DNA from: Deltaproteobacteria bacterium
Lineage (GTDB): Bacteria; Myxococcota_A; Polyangia; Polyangiales; Houyiibacteriaceae
Direction: 5' to 3'
Assembly (NCBI GenBank): GCA_017644045.1
Contig: JAEPMI010000002.1
Coordinates: forward strand, 62,001-126,000
DNA length: 64,000 nt
Shown here: in pieces, positions 50,024-58,770 of the stretch
How positions within the stretch are numbered: the stretch's first letter is position 1
How the letters are laid out: every line of letters begins with the position of its first letter
The notes under the pieces: generated by a model
What the model was told of the DNA's origin: nothing
The model's input: the letters and a program-made list of their open reading frames with translations, nothing else
Database searches by the model: none
Program-made: the position numbers and the translations under genes

Positions 50024-51262
50024 ATGACCACGGTGATCTCGCGCATTCGCCACGGTTCCGCGGATGCGCAGCCCCTGCTCGACCCGACGGGCGCCACCCC
50101 CTGGTGGGAAGCGCTCCCCGAAGACTTCTCGAAGCGCCCCGAGCCCTTCGACCTGACCCGTGCGGACAAGGCGCGTGTCTCGGCGACCGCGGCGAGCGAC
50201 GTCGCCATTCGGACCGTCGCCTCGAGCCTGGTCGGGGGGCTCGCCCTCCCCATCGGCTACCACCGCCGCTCACTGCTGCAGTCGCTCGACGAGACCGAGC
50301 TCTACCTGGAACTGGCGAAGACCGGCGACCCGAGCCGCTTCTTCGCGGAGCCGCCGAAGGGCGTGCGAGTGCGGAGCGAGCGCTCGGACGTGATGGTCCG
50401 CTTCCGGCCGGAGGACGGCTACGCGGAGACCATCCGCTTCGACAGCCCGTACCAGCCGGTGAACCCGCGGCTTCACAAGAGCTACCTCCGCCACAAAGCC
50501 AACCGGGTCGCGCACGCGCGCTATTGGCGCCACGCCGAAGGTCCGCGCCCGACGCTCATCGCCGTCCACGGCTTCAGCGCGGACCTCTACCTGATCAACG
50601 AGTGGTTCTTCGCCCTCCCCTGGTTCTACCGGATGGGCTTCGACGTGATGCTGCTGACGCTGCCCTTCCACGGTGTGCGCCAGACCCGCTTCTCGCCCTT
50701 CAGCGGCCACGGCTACTTCGCGGGCGGCCCGAGCCGCATCAACGAGGCGGTCGGTCAGTCGGTGATGGACACCCGCATCTACATCGACTGGCTCCTGAAC
50801 ACCGTGGGCTCGCCCGCGGTCGGCATCACCGGCGTGAGCCTCGGGGGGTTCACGAGCAGCATTCTCGCGGCGACCGAGGAGCGGCTCTCCTTCGCGATCC
50901 CGAACGTGCCGGTCGTGACCTTCGCCGACCTGGTGCTCGAGTGGGAGCCGATCGGCACCGCGATGCGCGCGATGCTCAAGCGAGAGAAGAAGACGGTCAC
51001 CGACGCCCGGAAGATGATCGCGGTCACCTGCCCGCTCAGCTACCCGAGCATGCTCCCGAAGGAGCGCCTCTTCATCGTCGGCGGTGTCGGCGACCGGCTC
51101 GCACCCCCGAAGCACAGCCGGGTGCTCTGGGAGCACTGGGGCAAGCCGCCGCTCTACTGGTTCCCGGGCAGCCACCTCGCGCACCTCGACCGTGGTGCGT
51201 ACCTGGTGGAAGTCGCCCGCTTCCTGCGCCGCATCGGCTTCCTGCAGGACGACGCGGCGTAG
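50024..51262 (+). CDS. Alpha/beta-hydrolase, cytoplasmic
   Basis: A 412-residue protein with an extra N-terminal region of about 150 residues before the fold. The hydrolase core has HGFSADLY (oxyanion region, about 182-189), the nucleophile elbow GVSLGG and a late histidine in SHLAHLDRG near residue 389. An Asp after VGGVGDRLAPP (GDR) is the likely triad acid. No signal peptide. It resembles large abhydrolase-family proteins annotated as peptidase or esterase; the substrate is unknown. The longer open frame to the left is antisense to the DUF2914 gene and is not used. Confidence 0.83.
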   Translation: MTTVISRIRHGSADAQPLLDPTGATPWWEALPEDFSKRPEPFDLTRADKARVSATAASDVAIRTVASSLVGGLALPIGYHRRSLLQSLDETELYLELAKTGDPSRFFAEPPKGVRVRSERSDVMVRFRPEDGYAETIRFDSPYQPVNPRLHKSYLRHKANRVAHARYWRHAEGPRPTLIAVHGFSADLYLINEWFFALPWFYRMGFDVMLLTLPFHGVRQTRFSPFSGHGYFAGGPSRINEAVGQSVMDTRIYIDWLLNTVGSPAVGITGVSLGGFTSSILAATEERLSFAIPNVPVVTFADLVLEWEPIGTAMRAMLKREKKTVTDARKMIAVTCPLSYPSMLPKERLFIVGGVGDRLAPPKHSRVLWEHWGKPPLYWFPGSHLAHLDRGAYLVEVARFLRRIGFLQDDAA

Positions 51263-51307
51263 CGCGCCGATTCACGCGACCCCGTTTCATGGCATCATGC
51301 CCCGGTG

Positions 51308-53440
51308 ATGGGACGGTGGGGATGGGTGATTTCGCTCGCGCTCGTGGCGCTGGCGTGTAGCAACGAGCCGGTCGGCTCCATCGAGCAGGCGGCGATCGTC
51401 CCCGGTCCGTGGAACCCGCCGGACGGCGTGCGCACCGCTGCGGCCGCCCAGTACGTCGACGTGGTCGACCCGCCGAACGTGCACCCGCTCGGGTCCTGCC
51501 CGGACAGCAACCCCTTCTCGATCTGCAGCCACCCCGCGTGCACGCGCGCGCACCCGGGCACCTCCGAGCTCGACGCGTACATCCGCGCGCGCTGGGACTA
51601 CGTGCTGCCCTACGGCACCTACACCTGCCGGCGGAACTCGAACAACCTGAGCGAGCTCTCGGTACACGCGATCGGCCGCGCCATCGACGCTGGCATCCCG
51701 CGCATCAGCGGCGACGCCGACAACACGCGCGGCGACGCGGTCGCGAACTGGCTCATCGCCAACGCGGAGTACATCGGCATCCAGCGCGTCGGCTGGGACG
51801 GCATGTGGTGGAATGGCGAGCGGGGCTTCATCCCGATGCGGGGCGACCCCCACACGAACCACCTGCACATCGAGCTCAGCATCGATGGCGCCTACCGGCG
51901 CACGCGCTTCTTCACCGAAGGGCCGCCCGCGGAGACCTGTCCGATCGTCTGCTACGGCAACGCGGCCGTCGCCGAGGACTGCAGCTTCGTGGATTGCGCT
52001 GCGATGGGCGAGGTCTGCATGAGTGGACCGGTGCGCTGCGAGCCCGCCGCGCCGCCGGAGCCGCCGGAAGCGGCGTTCGATCCCGGCGCACCGCAGCCGA
52101 CGCTCGAGCCGCTCTCCGATCTCGCGCGTCTGCGTTTGATCGACGCGCAACGCGTCTTCGACACTCGCAGCGAGAGCGCTCGCCTCGTGCGCTCGGACGG
52201 ATCGATGAGCCGCCTCGACGGAGACATCAGCGGCACCGTGAGCGAGTGGCCGGTGCAGCCGGCGAGCGCGTCGGGCGTGTGGCTCAACCTCGCGGCCGTG
52301 AACGCGGACCTGCAGGGCTTCGTGAGCGCGTTCCCGGCCGGACCGACGCCGAGCACCTCCTCGCTGAACTTCGAGCCGGCAACCGTGCGCAGCAACGCCG
52401 CGCTCGTGCCCTTCGGCGCCGACACCGACGTCACCTTCGAGGCGAGCTCCGAGGTCGACCTCATCGCCGACCAGTTCGGTGTGTTCAGCGACGAAGGGCT
52501 GGGGCTCTTGCAGGCGGGGCCGATCCGCGTGGAAGACAGTCGGTCCATCGAAGGCCCGGTCGCGGCCGAGACCATGCACGTGGTCGACGTGCGTGCGCCC
52601 GACGGAAGCGAAGGCGTGGTGGCGACCGTCACGGTCATCGCGAGCGAGAATGGCTTCCTGCGCGCGTTCGCCTGCGACGACCCGCTCCCGGAAGGCACCA
52701 GCCTCAACTACGCCGGGCTCGGTCCCGTCGCGGGCACCGTGGTGTCGGCGGTCAGCGGCCGCGAGCTCTGCCTGTGGGCGACCACCGACATGGAGGTCAT
52801 CGTCGACGTCCACGGCTACCTCGTCCCCGAGGGCGAGCTCAGCTACCAGGCCATCCGGCCCGCGCGGCTGCTCGACACCCGCAGCGAGGACTCGCGCTAC
52901 GAGGGGCGCCTCGGCGACGGACAGATCATCGAGCTCCCGATCCAGAGCCTCACGGGCGCGCCGGCGGACATCCGGTCGGCCGTGCTCAACGTCACCGTCA
53001 TCGGCTTCGACGACCCGGGGCACCTGATCCTCTATCCGTGCGGCTTCGATCCGCCGCTCAGCTCGAGCATCAACTTCGGACCCGGTCGGAACGTCATCTC
53101 GACCGTCGGCTTCTCGGCCGTCGGCGAGGGCAGCGTCTGCCTCTACGCCAAGAGCCGGTCGCACGTGATCGTCGACCTGCAGGGCGTGTGGGTGCCGACC
53201 CCCGGTGCACCGCCGCCGAGCGTGGGTCCGCCACCGGAAGATCCGAACCCGCCCTCGGACCCGGAAGACCCGGACCCGATGGATGGCGACGGAGCCGTGC
53301 CTTCCGATGGAGGCTCGAGCGACGACCGCCCGGGCGACTCGGTCGAGAGTGGGTGCGGCTGCTCGACCGGCACGGGCGCGCCGAGCAGTGCGCTGCTCGT
53401 GGGGCTCGTGCTGCTTGGGCTCGTCCGCCGACGGAGATAG
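51308..53440 (+). CDS. M15-like peptidase lipoprotein with repeat domains and MYXO-CTERM tail
   Basis: A 710-residue protein. The lipobox VALAC (Cys17) is followed by a domain with SVHAIGRAIDAGIP and, later, DPHTNHLHIELS, which together supply the His/Asp/His zinc ligands of M15/VanY-like DD-peptidases. Two copies of a beta domain follow (each with RLLDTR- or RVFDTR-type starts and VIVDVHGYL or VIVDLQGVW ends), then a Pro/Asp-rich linker. The C-terminus GCGCSTGTG plus a hydrophobic helix and RRRR is MYXO-CTERM-like. Lipobox plus C-terminal anchor in one protein is unusual. Peptidoglycan cleavage is inferred from the first domain. Confidence 0.8.
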   Translation: MGRWGWVISLALVALACSNEPVGSIEQAAIVPGPWNPPDGVRTAAAAQYVDVVDPPNVHPLGSCPDSNPFSICSHPACTRAHPGTSELDAYIRARWDYVLPYGTYTCRRNSNNLSELSVHAIGRAIDAGIPRISGDADNTRGDAVANWLIANAEYIGIQRVGWDGMWWNGERGFIPMRGDPHTNHLHIELSIDGAYRRTRFFTEGPPAETCPIVCYGNAAVAEDCSFVDCAAMGEVCMSGPVRCEPAAPPEPPEAAFDPGAPQPTLEPLSDLARLRLIDAQRVFDTRSESARLVRSDGSMSRLDGDISGTVSEWPVQPASASGVWLNLAAVNADLQGFVSAFPAGPTPSTSSLNFEPATVRSNAALVPFGADTDVTFEASSEVDLIADQFGVFSDEGLGLLQAGPIRVEDSRSIEGPVAAETMHVVDVRAPDGSEGVVATVTVIASENGFLRAFACDDPLPEGTSLNYAGLGPVAGTVVSAVSGRELCLWATTDMEVIVDVHGYLVPEGELSYQAIRPARLLDTRSEDSRYEGRLGDGQIIELPIQSLTGAPADIRSAVLNVTVIGFDDPGHLILYPCGFDPPLSSSINFGPGRNVISTVGFSAVGEGSVCLYAKSRSHVIVDLQGVWVPTPGAPPPSVGPPPEDPNPPSDPEDPDPMDGDGAVPSDGGSSDDRPGDSVESGCGCSTGTGAPSSALLVGLVLLGLVRRRR

Positions 53441-53443
53441 CGC

Positions 53444-54172
53444 TCAGGTCGCTGGCTCGACCTCGGCCGTGAAGACCGCGCTGACCTTGCGACAGGCACC
53501 ATCGGGGCCGGGGTCGAGGTCGGCCACCCCCTCGAGCGTGGTCCGCACCAGGCTCGGGTCGATCGCCGGCGTGTCCCTCTCCACTGCCGCGACCGTCTGG
53601 TCGATGTCGATGGCCCCCGCGATGACGACCGATGTGAGCGCGCCCTCCGGGGAGACCTGAGCGTCGACCGCCAGCTGGTGGACCACGATCGGGAACGAGC
53701 CATCGACGCCGAGCGAGAAAGAGCCTTCGGTCAACGCCTGGAAGTGGCCGTCCGTGACGGGCACCACCTGCGGCTCGACGTCACCCAAACGCACCTCCAC
53801 CCCGCCCGGCGCGCTCGCCATCGTCAGCGGAACCACGACCGCCGCCTCCCGGATGACCTCGTCGATGTTCGGTCCCCCGATCTGTGCCTCGACCGTGACC
53901 GCCAGCGAGTAGTACTGGTCGTCCACCCCTTCCGCGCCGGTGATGGGATCGGTCCAGTCGTTCTGAAAGCAACCGAGCTCGTCGGTCCTGGTGCTGATGC
54001 GGCGGTCGAGGTCGACCCCGCGGAGTCGGCCCTCGGCGTCCTCGCGGGCGATTCCGGTCAGCCGCAAGCTCACGGTGGCGGTCGGAATGTCGTACGAACC
54101 CGCATCACCCACGACGCCGCCGTCCGCCCCGCAGCCGATCGAGACCACCAGCACCACCCAAAGCGACCGCAT
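53444..54172 (-). CDS. Lipoprotein of the DLDxR family, tandem copy 1
   Basis: A 242-residue predicted lipoprotein (VVLVVSIGC). It has GVDLDRRISTRTDELGCFQNDW, then GVDDQYYSL, a beta-rich middle and the C-terminal landmark TTLEGVADLDPGPDGACRKVSA. It is about as long as, and closely similar to, the gene just upstream (54320-55057), including a 35-nt identical DNA stretch near the 3' end (53511-53545 versus 54387-54421), so it is a recent tandem duplicate. A third, more distant relative is in the DUF1552 operon. Function unknown. Confidence 0.75.
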   Translation of the reverse strand: MRSLWVVLVVSIGCGADGGVVGDAGSYDIPTATVSLRLTGIAREDAEGRLRGVDLDRRISTRTDELGCFQNDWTDPITGAEGVDDQYYSLAVTVEAQIGGPNIDEVIREAAVVVPLTMASAPGGVEVRLGDVEPQVVPVTDGHFQALTEGSFSLGVDGSFPIVVHQLAVDAQVSPEGALTSVVIAGAIDIDQTVAAVERDTPAIDPSLVRTTLEGVADLDPGPDGACRKVSAVFTAEVEPAT

Positions 54173-54179
54173 GCGGAGA

Positions 54180-54224
54180 ACGGTAGCAACGGCCGGCCAG
54201 ACTGCGCCAATCGCGCGGATGCGG
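54180..54224 (-). promoter_or_regulatory. Promoter region conserved between the two tandem lipoprotein genes
   Basis: A -10-like GC-TACCGT (54185-54180) lies 7 nt before the ATG, with a conserved 18-bp block CGCATCCGCGCGATTGGC about 34 nt before the start. The same block and spacing precede the gene starting at 55057. Confidence 0.5.
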
Positions 54225-54319
54225 CGGGGACCACCTGTGGTCGCGCGTGATCGTCGACAGCGGGCGCCAAGCAGCGCTGTGTGGGGTGGGCTCGTCCTGT
54301 TCCACCGACGACCTCGCGC

Positions 54320-55057
54320 TCAGAGCGCCGGCCCGACCTCGACCGTGAAGGCGGCGCTCACCCTGCGACAGCGACCGTCGTCGCCCGGGTCGAGGTCGGC
54401 CACCCCCTCGAGCGTGGTCCGTACGAGAGTCGGATCGATGTCGGGCGCGATGGATTCGATCGACGTGATGAGCTCATCGATGTCCACAGCCCCAGCGACC
54501 ACGACATCCGTCAGTTCTCCCTCCGGCGTCAGCAGCCCGCTGACCGCGAGGTCATGTACTGCCTGGGGGAACCCTCCGATCGTGAAGCGCAGCATGCTCC
54601 CGGTCAGAGCCTGGAAGTGACCGTCCTCGACCGGAACGATCTGCGGCTCCGCGACGCCGAGCCGGACCTCGAGCCCCGTCCGTACGCTCGCGAGCTCGAG
54701 CGGAACGGTGACGGCGGCCGCCGCGATCAACTCATCGGTCGTGGGCTCATCCGGCGGGCGCACCGGTCCGTTGACCTCCGAGCTGAGCACGAGCACGTAG
54801 TACTGGTTGTCGACGCCCGGCTGCCCACGCAGCGAGTCCGTGAAGTCTTGCTGGAAGCAACCGAGCTCGTCGGTTGCATCACTCGCCCGACCATCGAGGT
54901 CGATGCCGCGCATCCGTCCGGTGGTGTCCTCCCGAGAGACGCCCGCGAGCCGGAGAGTCACGTTCATCGGCTCGATCGCCGGAAACCCACCATCCCGGTC
55001 CGCCGCGCCGCTCTCCGTGCAGCCCAACGCCAGGATCAGACACAGACAGTGCCTCAT
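54320..55057 (-). CDS. Lipoprotein of the DLDxR family, tandem copy 2
   Basis: A 245-residue predicted lipoprotein (LCLILALGC) with GIDLDGRASDATDELGCFQQDF, GVDNQYYVL and the C-terminal TTLEGVADLDPGDDGRCRRVSA. It parallels its downstream neighbour over the whole length. The ATG at 55057 follows a -10-like TAGCGT by 6 nt. Duplication included the promoter, so the two are probably expressed alike. No enzyme motif; a binding protein is the best guess. Confidence 0.75.
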   Translation of the reverse strand: MRHCLCLILALGCTESGAADRDGGFPAIEPMNVTLRLAGVSREDTTGRMRGIDLDGRASDATDELGCFQQDFTDSLRGQPGVDNQYYVLVLSSEVNGPVRPPDEPTTDELIAAAAVTVPLELASVRTGLEVRLGVAEPQIVPVEDGHFQALTGSMLRFTIGGFPQAVHDLAVSGLLTPEGELTDVVVAGAVDIDELITSIESIAPDIDPTLVRTTLEGVADLDPGDDGRCRRVSAAFTVEVGPAL

Positions 55058-55063
55058 GCCCCA

Positions 55064-55107
55064 ACGCTAGCAAGCGCGTGCCAGGGCGTGCCAATCGCGC
55101 GGATGCG
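55064..55107 (-). promoter_or_regulatory. Promoter region of tandem copy 2
   Basis: GC-TAGCGT (55069-55064) 6 nt before the ATG, preceded by the same 18-bp CGCATCCGCGCGATTGGC block as copy 1, in the same place relative to the start. Confidence 0.5.
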
Positions 55108-55252
55108 CACGGGGCGGAGCGGGCGCTTTCCCCGTAACCATCGGGATCAAAGGCAATTCAAGCTGGGCACCGGTTTTGCTTCCACTCTGACGGAAGTGTC
55201 GCGGTTGGGTGGACCGCCGGACCCCGGAAGGGGCCGAACGATTGCTGGAGCA

Positions 55253-56926
55253 ATGACGATGAGCTGGATGAAAGTGAGCACCGCGCTGGCCCTGATGGGC
55301 GGCGTGATCTTCCTGCGGCCCGCGCCGGTGGAAGCCTGTGGTGGCTTCTTCTGCGGGCAGACGCCGGTCGACCAGAACGCCGAGCGCGTGATCTTCGCGG
55401 TCGACCGGACGGCGGGGACGACCGACATGATCGTGCAGATCGGGTTCCAAGGGAACGCGGTCGACTTCGCTTGGATCGTGCCGCTCGGTTCGGTCCCGAC
55501 GGATCTCGGGACGTTCCCGCAGGCGGCCATGACTGCGCTCGACGCGAACTCCGCGCCCGTCGTCTACGGAAACTGCGGCTGGGAGCTCGACGCCTCCGCG
55601 GGCGGTCCGCCGAGCGCCATGGATCCGAGCGGTGAGGTCATCGTCCACACGCGCGAAGTGGTGGGCCCCTACGACACGGCCGTGATCGAGTCGACCGACC
55701 CGAACGCGCTCGTCGAGTGGCTCCGCACCAACGAGTTCCGGGTGACCACGCCGATGGAGCCCTACATCGCCGACTACACCGCGGCCGGCATGAAGTTCCT
55801 GGCGCTGCGCCTGACCAACGAGTCGAAGGTCAGCGACATCACGCCCTTCCGCATGACGCTGCCCGGCACCTCGCCGGTGGTGCCGCTCAAGATGACCGCG
55901 CTCGCGGCCGAGCCGGAGATGGGCATCCTGGTCTTCATCCTCGGCGACCAGCGCTACGAAGGCGCGAACTGGCCGAACCTCGAGGTCGACCCCGAGGACC
56001 TCGTCTACGACTGGCGCACCGGCCAGCACAACTGGGTCCACGCCGTCGCGGGCGCCGTCGACGACGCGGGCGGCCAGGGCTGGGTCACCGAGACCGCGGG
56101 GAGCACCGCGGAGTACATCAACCGTCTCGAGGTCACGACCCCGGCCGACGAAGAGCAGGCCGAGGCGGTCGACGCGCTCCTCGACCTGATGCGTCCGCAT
56201 CCGTACATCTCGCGCCTCTACACTCGCCTGAGCGCGGAGGAGATGACCTCCGATCCGATCTTCCGCCGCTCCGCCGGCAGCGACGTCGAGCGCTGGCGCG
56301 AGATCCCTTACGACGAGGACGACGACTCGTGCGGCTGGGGGTCTGGTGAGGCCGACTCCGTGTCGCCCTGTGACTTCATCGCGTGCGGCGCTGGCGGCAC
56401 CTGCGGCGAGGTCACCCAGGCCGACGGCACCGTCGTCGCCGGCTGCGCCTGCGTGCCCGGCGCGACCGCGCGCACGACCATCGCCCCCGACGGGACCGCC
56501 ACGGTGGCGTGTCAGGACATGCGCATGAGCTTCCTGAACCCCGGTGACCGCGAAGTACCGGGCGCCACGCCGCTGCCCGATCCCTGCGTCGGCTTCGACT
56601 GCGGCCCCGGCACCTGCGTTCCGATGAACATGACCCCGACCTGCGCGTGCGACCAAGGGCTCGTTGCCGTGGGCTCGATGGACTTCGAGGCCGGCACCCG
56701 CAGCACCGAGTGCGTTCGTCCGGACCGCCCGATCGCGAACGGCTTCTACTCGCAGCGGCTGCCCGAGCGGCCCCTGAACCTCCCGGGCGGTCGTGAGGTC
56801 GACACCCCGCCGGCGCCTCCGCCCAGCACCTTCGGTGGTGGGGGCTGCGCGGCCGGTGGCTCCAGCAGCGCGGGCTTCGGCCTCGCGCTCCTCGGCCTCG
56901 CCCTCGTCCGCCGTCGCCGCCGCTGA
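55253..56926 (+). CDS. DUF2330 protein with MYXO-CTERM anchor
   Basis: A 557-residue exported protein. After the signal peptide it has the DUF2330 start CGGFFCGQTPVDQNAERVIF and the fold's VDFAWIVPLGSVP, then a Cys-rich EGF-like part (CDFIACGAGGTCGEV, CVGFDCGPGTCVP), and ends with GGGGCAAGGSSSAGFG, a hydrophobic helix and RRRRR, a full MYXO-CTERM tag. DUF2330 proteins with this tail are typical of Myxococcota and are surface-located; the function is unknown. The ATG at 55253 has GGAG just upstream. The open frame further left overlaps the divergent lipoprotein and is rejected. Confidence 0.88.
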   Translation: MTMSWMKVSTALALMGGVIFLRPAPVEACGGFFCGQTPVDQNAERVIFAVDRTAGTTDMIVQIGFQGNAVDFAWIVPLGSVPTDLGTFPQAAMTALDANSAPVVYGNCGWELDASAGGPPSAMDPSGEVIVHTREVVGPYDTAVIESTDPNALVEWLRTNEFRVTTPMEPYIADYTAAGMKFLALRLTNESKVSDITPFRMTLPGTSPVVPLKMTALAAEPEMGILVFILGDQRYEGANWPNLEVDPEDLVYDWRTGQHNWVHAVAGAVDDAGGQGWVTETAGSTAEYINRLEVTTPADEEQAEAVDALLDLMRPHPYISRLYTRLSAEEMTSDPIFRRSAGSDVERWREIPYDEDDDSCGWGSGEADSVSPCDFIACGAGGTCGEVTQADGTVVAGCACVPGATARTTIAPDGTATVACQDMRMSFLNPGDREVPGATPLPDPCVGFDCGPGTCVPMNMTPTCACDQGLVAVGSMDFEAGTRSTECVRPDRPIANGFYSQRLPERPLNLPGGREVDTPPAPPPSTFGGGGCAAGGSSSAGFGLALLGLALVRRRRR

Positions 56927-56936
56927 GCTGGGGAGC

Positions 56937-56942
56937 TACCCT
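56937..56942 (+). promoter_or_regulatory. Predicted -10 element (leaderless type)
   Basis: GC-TACCCT, 7 nt before the ATG at 56950, inside the short gap after the DUF2330 gene. Confidence 0.42.
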
Positions 56943-56949
56943 GCTCTCG

Positions 56950-57444
56950 ATGCGCACGCTCCACAGAACCGCCGCCTTCGCCTTCCTGGCGTCGGCGGCG
57001 CTCGGCTGTGGCGACCCGGTCCCACCGACGCCCTTCGAGGGCACGGTGGAGATCGGCACCGGCGAGACCGGCTTCGAGCCGGTGGCCGATGAGCAGTCGG
57101 TGCCGCTCGTCTTCGGACCGCAGGGCGGCCACCACGTGTGGATCAGCTTTCGGGTGACCGGCTTCGAGCGACAGCAGGTCTTGATGGACCTCGACGTGGT
57201 CCCCCTGAGCGACCAGGAGCCGCCACCGCGCGCATCGCCGGTGCGGCTCTTCATGAACGACCTCGGCGATGACCGATGGGAGTACATCGGCTGGCCCGCA
57301 CAGCTCATCGACGCCGGCTGCTACGTGGACGTGCCGCTCTCGTTCCGGATGACGCTCACCGACCCGGACGGCAACGAAGTCAGCGACGAGGTCGTGCTGG
57401 TGCCCGAAGGTGGCGCGCCCGGCCTCGAGCCCTGCGAGATGTAG
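56950..57444 (+). CDS. Small beta-rich lipoprotein
   Basis: A 164-residue predicted lipoprotein (AFLASAALGC, Cys20). The mature part is beta-rich (GGHHVWISFRVTGF, WPAQLIDAGCYVDVPLSFRMTLTD), like an Ig-type sandwich. No family recognised. It follows the DUF2330 gene by 23 nt but has its own promoter-like element. It converges with the hydrolase gene with a 2-nt gap. Confidence 0.65.
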   Translation: MRTLHRTAAFAFLASAALGCGDPVPPTPFEGTVEIGTGETGFEPVADEQSVPLVFGPQGGHHVWISFRVTGFERQQVLMDLDVVPLSDQEPPPRASPVRLFMNDLGDDRWEYIGWPAQLIDAGCYVDVPLSFRMTLTDPDGNEVSDEVVLVPEGGAPGLEPCEM

Positions 57445-57446
57445 CG

Positions 57447-58148
57447 TCAGAGGAAGTCGCGGAGCGCGGCGGTGAAGGCCGCGTGGTGCTCGGGCTGCTT
57501 CCAGTGCTCGAGGAGCGTGGCGTGTGGCGCCAGCTCGACGATGGCTCGGCTGATCGACGACGGGTGGTAGTGGTCGTCGCCCATGCACACGAGCAGCGGC
57601 GTCTCGATGGAGGCGACCTGCTCGTGCGTGGCCGCGAAGAGGAACTCGCCGCCGAACATGTGGGCGCCGAACGCGGCCCAGTCGGCATCGCTCGCGTCGC
57701 GATCGGGCTTCAGCTCGGCGGCCCAGCCGTCGAAGAGCTCCACGAACGCGTCGCGGTTGTCGTCGAGACCGATGGGCTGGAGCATCACGGCACGCTCGAT
57801 GCGCTCGGGCGCGTGGCGACAGAGGTTCGCGATGTACGCGCCGCCGATGCACATGCCCACTACGGCGAAACGCTCGACCCCGAGGTGGTCCATGAGCGCG
57901 AGCTGATCGGCGGTGTAGCTGTCCCAGCCATCGGTGGGAGTGACAGGGGCCGTGGACTCGCCTGCGTTGCGCTGGTCCATCGTGATCACGCGGTGGGTCT
58001 CGGCGAGGAAGCCGACCAGGTCGAGCGGTAGCCGGTCCCAGTACTCGAGCGCGGAGCGCATGCCACCGGGGGCGATCATCAAGAGCGGCGGCCCCTCGCC
58101 GTGGACCTCGTAGCGGATGCGGACGCCGTCCCGCGCGAAGACCGCCAT
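57447..58148 (-). CDS. Alpha/beta-hydrolase with a Cys at the nucleophile elbow
   Basis: A 233-residue single-domain hydrolase of haloperoxidase/esterase type: MIAPGGM (oxyanion), [12 protein letters not shown] and the elbow [10 protein letters not shown]. The nucleophile position is Cys100 rather than Ser, as in dienelactone hydrolases, although the rest of the sequence is closer to the general esterase group. Asp in CMGDDHYHP and a late His (QPEHHAAF) complete a triad. The ATG at 58148 shares one base with the universal stress protein stop (TGATG), so they are coupled. Confidence 0.8.
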   Translation of the reverse strand: MAVFARDGVRIRYEVHGEGPPLLMIAPGGMRSALEYWDRLPLDLVGFLAETHRVITMDQRNAGESTAPVTPTDGWDSYTADQLALMDHLGVERFAVVGMCIGGAYIANLCRHAPERIERAVMLQPIGLDDNRDAFVELFDGWAAELKPDRDASDADWAAFGAHMFGGEFLFAATHEQVASIETPLLVCMGDDHYHPSSISRAIVELAPHATLLEHWKQPEHHAAFTAALRDFL

Positions 58149-58597
58149 CAGATCCGCGCCACGAACACGCTGCACTCGCAGAGCCGCACGATCTTCTCGG
58201 CCACGCTCCCGAGCAGCAGGCGCTTCACGCCGGTGCGACCGTGCGAGCCGACGATCACGAGGTCGGCGTTCAGCTCCTTGGCGACCTCGGCGACCGCGCG
58301 CCCGGGCGAGCCGTCACGGCGCACGACGATGTCGCAGCCAGTGCCGGCGAGCTTCTCGTCGCGGAGCTTCTCGAGGGCTCGCTCGATGCGGTCCTCGATC
58401 GCGTCGAGCTCCTCGGCCCAGACGTTGCCGGCGAGCATCGGCCCTTCGACGAGCGGCATGCTCTGCATGGGGTCGAAGGCGCAGACCAGCGTGACCTGCG
58501 AGCCGAGCTGCTTCGTGAGTGCTGCACCCACGTCCACGGCCTGCATGCTGGCTTCGGAGAGATCGGTGGCGATGACGATGTTGCGGGGGATGTGCAT
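58148..58597 (-). CDS. Universal stress protein (UspA-type, ATP-binding)
   Basis: A 149-residue single UspA domain. It opens [11 protein letters not shown] and carries the ATP-binding motif [21 protein letters not shown] (G-2x-G-9x-G-S), so it should bind ATP and be of the ATP-binding class. The ATG at 58597 has a clear Shine-Dalgarno (GAGGAG, 5 nt). It is the first gene of a two-gene operon with the Cys-hydrolase. Usp genes respond to growth arrest, oxidants or low oxygen in other bacteria. Confidence 0.9.
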   Translation of the reverse strand: MHIPRNIVIATDLSEASMQAVDVGAALTKQLGSQVTLVCAFDPMQSMPLVEGPMLAGNVWAEELDAIEDRIERALEKLRDEKLAGTGCDIVVRRDGSPGRAVAEVAKELNADLVIVGSHGRTGVKRLLLGSVAEKIVRLCECSVFVARI

Positions 58598-58602
58598 GGG
58601 GT

Positions 58603-58608
58603 CTCCTC
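58603..58608 (-). promoter_or_regulatory. Shine-Dalgarno of the universal stress protein gene
   Basis: GAGGAG with a 5-nt spacer to the ATG at 58597. It decides against the in-frame start at 58624. Confidence 0.55.
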
Positions 58609-58770
58609 GGACGATCGGTACCAAAAGGGTGGGACCGAGATCGGTGAGATCCTGAACGCTCTCCCCGCCACGTGCGCCCGCTCACTGCGGACTCGGGTCC
58701 GGACGGCCGCAGAAAGGTCAGTGATTCCGTGGGGGTCGAGATTGGTCGGCATCTTGCTGTGTAGAGGGGC

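Noticed and set aside
54173-55107. Sigma-54 type promoter (TGGC-TTGC) upstream of both DLDxR genes
   Set aside because: The GG to GC spacing is 9 nt in both, one short of the required 10, and no sigma-54 activator is nearby.
54281-55252. N-terminal extension of the DUF2330 gene
   Set aside because: It overlaps the opposite-strand lipoprotein and its promoter, and the true signal peptide starts at 55253.
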